DNA from: Solirubrobacter phytolaccae
GTDB taxonomy: Bacteria; Actinomycetota; Thermoleophilia; Solirubrobacterales; Solirubrobacteraceae
Direction: 5' to 3'
DNA length: 64,000 nucleotides
Assembly (NCBI RefSeq): GCF_027587195.1
Contig: NZ_JAPDDP010000005.1
Span: 62,001-126,000, forward strand
Within the stretch, counting starts at the first letter, position 1; each line of letters begins with the position of its first letter. The position numbers and the translations under genes are program-made. The notes under the pieces were generated by a model. That model was not told the origin of the DNA. It saw only the letters and a program-made list of their open reading frames with translations, and ran no database searches. Positions 62,489 to 64,000 of this stretch are shown one piece after another.

Positions 62489-64000
62489 CTAGTCGGGAAG
62501 GCCACCACACCCGGCGGCCGACGTCTATGACGGCCGCCGGGACGATCACCGATCGCACCACGAACGTGTCCAGCAGCACGCCGAAGGACACGATGAAGCC
62601 GATCTGCGTGAGCACCACGAGCGGGAGCACGGCCAGCGCGCCGAACGTCCCCGCCAGCACGATGCCGGCGCCGGTGATCACCGCACCGGTGACCGCGAGG
62701 CCACGCAACGTCCCTTCGCGCGTGCCGTGCTTGTGCGCCTCCTCGCGGACACGCGCCATCAAGAAGATGTTGTAGTCGATCCCGAGCGCGACGAGGAAGA
62801 CGAACGCGAGCAGCGGCAACGTCGGCCCGACCCCGGTGAAGCCGAAGATGTGGTCGGACACGAAGATGCCCGTGCCGAGCGCGGCGGCGAAGGACACGAT
62901 CACGCTCGCGATCAGCACCAGCGGCGCGACGACGGCCCGCAGCAGGACCATGAGGATCCCGAACACGACGACGAGCGTGAGCGGGATGATCAGCTTGTTG
63001 TCGCGCGTCGCCGCCTCGCGCAGCTCGTACTCCTGGGCGGACGGGCCGCCGACGAGCGCGCCCTCGCCCACTGCCTCGCGGAGCCTGGGGATCGTGTCCA
63101 GCGCCGCCGTGGAGTAGGGCGCGTCGCGGAGCGTGACCGTGAGCTGCGTGCCGGTCTCGTTCGACGGACCGGGGAGCACTTGGCCGAACTCGCCGGCGGC
63201 GCGCGTGACGTCCTCCACCCGCGAGCGGTCGGTGACGACGACATCGGTCGGCGCGGACGCGCCCGCCGAGAAGTTGCGCGTGAGCATCTCCTGGCCTGTG
63301 ACGGAGTCGACCTCGCCGCGGAACTGGTCGCCGGTCGTCTGGCCCGTATCCAGCGCGGCGACGTTCGCGGCGAGGATGAGCAGGATGATCGTGCCGACGA
63401 TCCAGATCGCGCGCGGCCGGCGGGCGACGCGATCGCCGACCCGTCGCCAGAACCCGTGCGTCTCGTCGCTGCCGGTCTGGCCGGTGTGCGGGATCGTGTC
63501 CATCCCGGGCGACCAGAACGCGTTGCGGCCGGTTATCGCCAGCAGCGCCGGGAGGATCGTCAGCATCGAGATCATCGCCAGCGCGATGCCGACCGCCCCG
63601 ACCGGGCCGAGCCCGGCGGTGGAGTTGACGTCCGCGAGCGAGAGGCACAGCAGCGCCGCGATCACGGTCATGCCGGACGCGATGATCGCCGGGCCGGCGC
63701 TCTTCATCGCGATCGCGACCGCCTCGTGCTTGTCGTCGTGGCGCCGGAGCTCCTCCCGGTATCTCGACACGAGCAGCAGCGCATAGTCCGTGCCCGCGCC
63801 GAAGACGAGCACGGGCAGGATGCCGCCCGTCTGGCCGTTGATCGTCAGCCCGGCCTCGGCGAGCAGGTAGCCCGCGCCGCGTGACGCGCCCTCGGCGAGC
63901 AGCACGGTGAAGAACGGGATCGCCCAGAAGATCGGCGAGCGGTAGATCGCGATCAGCAGCACGAGCACGATGCCCGCGGCCGCGAACAGCAGCGGGCCAT
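62448..64000 (-). CDS. MmpL-type RND transporter, C-terminal part
   Basis: The last 517 or so residues of a large membrane protein; the start lies beyond the right edge. Twelve-helix RND architecture of the MmpL kind is visible: GAGTDYALLLVSRYREEL in the first half and LGIDYNIFLMARVREEAHKHG in the second, both with the Asp-Tyr proton-relay pattern, and a large extracytoplasmic loop between. MmpL proteins export lipids, lipopeptides or drugs in actinobacteria. The cargo is unknown. Confidence 0.9.
   Translation of the reverse strand, partial: GPLLFAAAGIVLVLLIAIYRSPIFWAIPFFTVLLAEGASRGAGYLLAEAGLTINGQTGGILPVLVFGAGTDYALLLVSRYREELRRHDDKHEAVAIAMKSAGPAIIASGMTVIAALLCLSLADVNSTAGLGPVGAVGIALAMISMLTILPALLAITGRNAFWSPGMDTIPHTGQTGSDETHGFWRRVGDRVARRPRAIWIVGTIILLILAANVAALDTGQTTGDQFRGEVDSVTGQEMLTRNFSAGASAPTDVVVTDRSRVEDVTRAAGEFGQVLPGPSNETGTQLTVTLRDAPYSTAALDTIPRLREAVGEGALVGGPSAQEYELREAATRDNKLIIPLTLVVVFGILMVLLRAVVAPLVLIASVIVSFAAALGTGIFVSDHIFGFTGVGPTLPLLAFVFLVALGIDYNIFLMARVREEAHKHGTREGTLRGLAVTGAVITGAGIVLAGTFGALAVLPLVVLTQIGFIVSFGVLLDTFVVRSVIVPAAVIDVGRRVWWPSRLARESRDSAQAPTE

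Overview
The window is a 64 kb piece of a high-GC actinobacterial chromosome. Codon third positions are nearly all G/C, and promoters look SigA-like with start codons often only 6-8 nt past the -10 box. Actinobacterial landmarks are present: LexA boxes of the CGAAC-N4-GTTCG type, imuB/dnaE2, DUF1707, LpqC-like and MmpL-type proteins, and a c-di-AMP (ydaO) leader. Three exported proteins share a C-terminal domain ending in TLTFTL(S/T)TT, which I associate from memory with Solirubrobacterales (Solirubrobacter/Conexibacter type). The genus is an inference. Nothing looks like phage or plasmid DNA and there is no CRISPR array.

Layout. 1-10.8 kb: a MoxR/DUF58 pair (partial at the left edge), an OmpR-type two-component system, a PhoX-like phosphatase, GNAT and HIRAN genes, an HtrA protease with a BatA-like VWA membrane protein, a TolB-like exported propeller, and isopentenyl-diphosphate isomerase. 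10.8-25.7 kb: epoxide hydrolase with a divergent WYL regulator, a large LVIVD propeller, an HD hydrolase, a SpoIIE-type phosphatase with GAF/PAS sensing, an SDR, a truncated cupredoxin, alanine dehydrogenase with a divergent Lrp regulator, and a DUF6421-like/SDR pair with a second Lrp. 25.8-35.1 kb: a seven-gene, almost entirely overlapping operon that starts with two unknown proteins, continues with a class III nucleotide cyclase/AAA/TPR protein, an FAD oxidoreductase, a phasin-like/beta-sandwich protein and a polyprenyl diphosphate synthase, and ends with a Crp-family regulator. 35.3-43.9 kb: a sigma factor, exported proteins, a flippase-like membrane protein, a truncated FAD-linked oxidase with a MarR regulator, and an exported propeller followed by PhoD. 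44.0-46.6 kb: a 2.55 kb segment with two exported-enzyme genes, bounded by tRNA-Leu(GAG) and a 27-nt copy of its 3' end. 46.7-58.5 kb: lexA with a zinc-ribbon partner, hydroxyacyl-CoA dehydrogenase, rnpB, imuB, a 54-bp tandem repeat, a DUF6504 gene, an ABC exporter with TetR, and dnaE2. 58.6-64 kb: membrane cytochrome c, a c-di-AMP riboswitch ahead of an unknown tail-anchored protein, an AhpD-fold protein with an HxlR regulator, glutamine synthetase, and an MmpL-type RND protein that runs off the right edge.

How the parts work together. Three well-formed LexA boxes tie lexA, imuB and dnaE2 into one SOS mutagenesis regulon, although imuB and dnaE2 lie 4 kb apart and no imuA is visible. The best candidate for an undescribed system is the 25.8-35.1 kb operon: it encodes both a likely cNMP producer and a likely cNMP-responsive transcription factor around an isoprenoid-type enzyme pair and two proteins with phasin-like helices. 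Its product and trigger cannot be read from sequence alone. Start codons were chosen by motif position, overlap and leader signals, and GTG/TTG starts remain uncertain.
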